Shown here in pieces: positions 5,700 through 7,250 of a stretch of 7,250 nucleotides of DNA (position 1 is its first letter; the number at the start of each line of letters is the position of its first letter). This DNA comes from CAZAIO01 sp964485235 (GTDB lineage: Bacteria; Chloroflexota; Dehalococcoidia; GIF9; UBA5629): contig CAZAIO010000130.1 in assembly GCA_964485235.1 (NCBI GenBank), positions 1 to 7,250 of the forward strand. The letters run 5' to 3'. Position numbers and translations under genes: made by a program. Below the pieces are notes generated by a model. That model was not told where the DNA came from, searched no databases, and saw nothing but the letters and a program-made list of their open reading frames with translations.

Positions 5700-6879
5700 G
5701 AACAGACGACTTCGATTACCAGCTTCCTTCCCGGTTTATCGCTCAAAGCCCCGTAGAACCGCGCGACCATTCGCGCCTTATGGTGCTCGACCGCAGCCGT
5801 AAAACCATCGAACACCGTCGTTTCTTCGAAATAGCCGGTTTTCTGAATAACGGTGACATGCTGGTTTTTAACGATAGCAGGGTAATACCCGCGCGCCTTT
5901 TCGGAAGGAAAAGCAACAGTACTTCAAAAATCGAACTGCTTTTGTTGCGGAGAGTACAGAAGGATATCTGGGAAGCACTTGTAAAACCCGGTAAGAAAGT
6001 CATTACCGGCACCGTAGTGGAGCTATCGGAGCCGTNNNNNNNNNNNNNNNNNNNNNNNNNNNNNNNNNNNNNNNNNNNNNNNNNNNNNNNNNNNNNNNNN
6101 NNNNNNNNNNNNNNNNNNNNNNNNNNNNNNNNNNNGTAAAACCCGGTAAGAAAGTCATTACCGGCACCGTAGTGGAGCTATCGGAGCCGTCTGTACTACC
6201 GGATATAACCGTTAAAGCGGAGGTGCTTGAACAGAGGGAAAACGGCATAAGAGTAATCCGTTTTACGAATGAAGAGATGCTGGAAAGGTTGGGGCATGTC
6301 CCGCTCCCGCCGTATATAACGACACCACTTGACCGGGCAGAACGGTACCAGACAATATATTCGAAAATAAAAGGGAGTGTCGCTGCGCCTACCGCGGGCC
6401 TGCATTTCACGGATGAACTTCTTTCGCAATTACAGGGGAAAGGTATTCAATTCTCTTTTGTCACGCTCCATATCGGGCTGGACACATTTCGGCCGGTACG
6501 GGAAGATACGCCGTCCGATCACACGATACATACGGAATACGGGGAGATAACACCGGAAACAGCGGACCGGATCAACAGTGCTAAAAAAAATGGCGGGCGG
6601 ATAATCGCCGTCGGCACAAGCACCACACGGCTTATCGAGGCGGCAGCGGAGTCAGGAACCGTCAAGCCGTTTAAAGATAATGTAGACCTGTTCATACTGC
6701 CCGGCTACCGGTTCCATATAACGGACGCCATGATAACCAATTTTCACCTGCCCAGGTCTACCCTTATCATGCTCGTTTCCGCATTCGCAGGCAAAGACTC
6801 GATTTTGCAGGCATATGATACCGCCCAAAAAGAAGGATACCGCTTTTACAGCTTCGGCGATGCGATGCTGATTAAGTGA
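5696..6879 (+). CDS. queA: tRNA preQ1(34) S-adenosylmethionine ribosyltransferase-isomerase QueA (interrupted by assembly gap)
   Basis: QueA transfers and isomerises the ribosyl part of SAM onto preQ1 at the wobble base (position 34) of GUN-anticodon tRNAs, giving epoxyqueuosine, the penultimate step of queuosine synthesis. The N-terminal part has FNDSRVIPARLFGRK. After the gap come HVPLPPYI, APTAGLHFT (about 179-187), VTLHIGLDTFRPV, VGTSTTRLIEAA, ITNFHLPRSTL (about 295-305) and the terminal YRFYSFGDAML. As written the frame is broken: 100 Ns plus a duplicated 55 bases shift it by two. Joining base 6035 to 6191 gives an uninterrupted 342-residue protein, the family's usual length, so the gene is judged intact. 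The start ATG overlaps the preceding stop by 4 bases (ATGA) and no ribosome binding site is visible, so translation probably depends on coupling. A GTG-started ORF at 6172 is only the tail of this gene. Confidence 0.95.
5981..6035 (+). repeat. 55-base direct repeat, left copy, abutting the N gap
   Basis: These 55 bases of queA are identical to 6136-6190 and end exactly where the Ns begin. They are best explained as the overlapping end of one contig that the scaffolder did not merge. They are not a biological repeat. Confidence 0.95.
6036..6135. other. Scaffolding gap of 100 Ns
   Basis: Exactly 100 undetermined bases lie between the two copies of the 55-base repeat. The round number is a conventional placeholder for a gap of unknown size. 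Because the flanks overlap, the true gap is probably negative and no sequence is missing. Confidence 0.97.
6136..6190 (+). repeat. 55-base direct repeat, right copy, abutting the N gap
   Basis: Exact second copy of 5981-6035, starting immediately after the Ns. Deleting 6036-6190 restores the queA frame, with a serine codon spanning the join. Confidence 0.95.
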
Positions 6880-6918
6880 AATAGCGCCGAAAACTTCAGA
6901 GGCTTCAATAAAGAAGCG

Positions 6919-7250
6919 TTAACTATCCTCAGTTGTCCCGCTAATGTCAGAACCGACGGTGCCGATCCATATCCTGCCGTCAGACAACATTCGCTCAGCT
7001 TTCCCGATTTGCGAAGGTCCGGTAAATTGTAAACGGCAGGAATACACCCCTTCAGTGACGATGTTATCGCAGTCGAAGGTTACCGTTCTTTTCATCGATT
7101 TATGGCTTTTCAATCTTGTAAACCACGATACATCGAAATCATCCCATGAATACGCATTCACGGTCGAATCATAAGAACTGAGAACGATTGTATATACATC
7201 GTTAAAAGACAAATAAAGCTCCCCTGTAAAATAGTGGAACAGATCGACTC
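6919..7250 (-). CDS. Unrecognised protein, C-terminal part, running off the window edge
   Basis: A minus-strand frame is open from the right window edge to the TAA at 6921-6919, giving at least 109 residues. An internal TTG at 7212 is a possible but unneeded start, because the frame continues upstream of it (VDLFHYFTGELY). The visible part has alternating hydrophobic and polar stretches suggestive of beta strands, such as KRTVTFDCDNI and GVYSCRLQFTG, then GRIWIGTVGSD and a polar tail. I see no catalytic motif, signal peptide or membrane helix in this part and do not recognise the family. It converges on queA, whose stop is 39 bases away. The alternative, a 76-residue plus-strand ORF over the same bases, has no ribosome binding site and is less protein-like. 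Confidence 0.55.
   Translation of the reverse strand, partial: VDLFHYFTGELYLSFNDVYTIVLSSYDSTVNAYSWDDFDVSWFTRLKSHKSMKRTVTFDCDNIVTEGVYSCRLQFTGPSQIGKAERMLSDGRIWIGTVGSDISGTTEDS

Noticed and set aside
6172..6879. Separate 235-residue gene starting with GTG after the gap
   Set aside because: It is the C-terminal part of queA. Its apparent start lies within the duplicated 55 bases, and collapsing the gap joins it in frame to the N-terminal part.
5696..6879. queA as a pseudogene or split gene
   Set aside because: The frame break is fully explained by the unmerged overlap plus placeholder Ns. No internal stop or motif loss remains after collapse.
6902..6917. Possible terminator between queA and the convergent gene (GCTTC, 6-base loop, GAAGC)
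   Set aside because: The stem is only 5 base pairs and no T-tract follows on either strand, so it is too weak to call.
6944..7174. 76-residue plus-strand ORF
   Set aside because: It lies opposite the more protein-like minus-strand frame that is open to the window edge, and has no convincing ribosome binding site.

Overview
The window is a 7.25 kb piece of a bacterial chromosome, almost certainly from a draft or metagenome assembly, because a run of exactly 100 Ns sits inside one gene. Base composition is moderate and coding density is high. Several genes carry classical Shine-Dalgarno sites, including a 10-base match to the 16S rRNA tail. The gene set is metabolic and informational: folate one-carbon enzymes, an ADP-forming acyl-CoA synthetase subunit, queuosine tRNA modification and a SurE nucleotidase. 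FolD plus a divergent, long-form formate-tetrahydrofolate ligase next to an ADP-forming acyl-CoA synthetase subunit suggests an anaerobe with a Wood-Ljungdahl-type methyl branch, such as a planctomycete, deltaproteobacterial or related lineage. This is inference, and the window alone does not fix the taxon.

Layout. (1) 44-790, minus strand: surE, with a non-ATG start. (2) 863-1191: divergent intergenic region with two inverted repeats, one of which overlaps a weak promoter candidate for the rightward genes. (3) 1192-3915, plus strand: folD and fhs, 69 bases apart, each with a strong ribosome binding site and closed by a strong UUCG-tetraloop terminator at about 3938-3969. (4) 4036-6879, plus strand: a tight unit of three overlapping genes. 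These are an acyl-CoA synthetase alpha subunit with its phospho-histidine (H261), a 74-residue two-helix membrane protein of the DUF2905 type, and queA. They overlap by 1 and 4 bases. (5) 6919-7250, minus strand: the C-terminal end of an unrecognised gene that enters from the right edge and converges on queA.

How the genes work together. Fhs activates formate with ATP onto tetrahydrofolate, and FolD converts 10-formyl-THF to methenyl- and methylene-THF. Together they supply C1 units for purines and thymidylate, or the methyl branch of acetyl-CoA synthesis. The acyl-CoA synthetase subunit would couple acyl-CoA cleavage to ATP formation, but its ATP-grasp beta partner is not in the window. queA makes epoxyqueuosine in tRNA, and its place in the same overlapping unit looks like operon packing rather than a shared pathway.

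The most solid unusual observation is an assembly artefact. A 55-base sequence is repeated exactly on both sides of the N run. Collapsing it restores an intact 342-residue QueA, so the apparent break is not biological. I saw no CRISPR array, tRNA, rRNA, transposon, phage or defence genes, and nothing I would call a new biological system.
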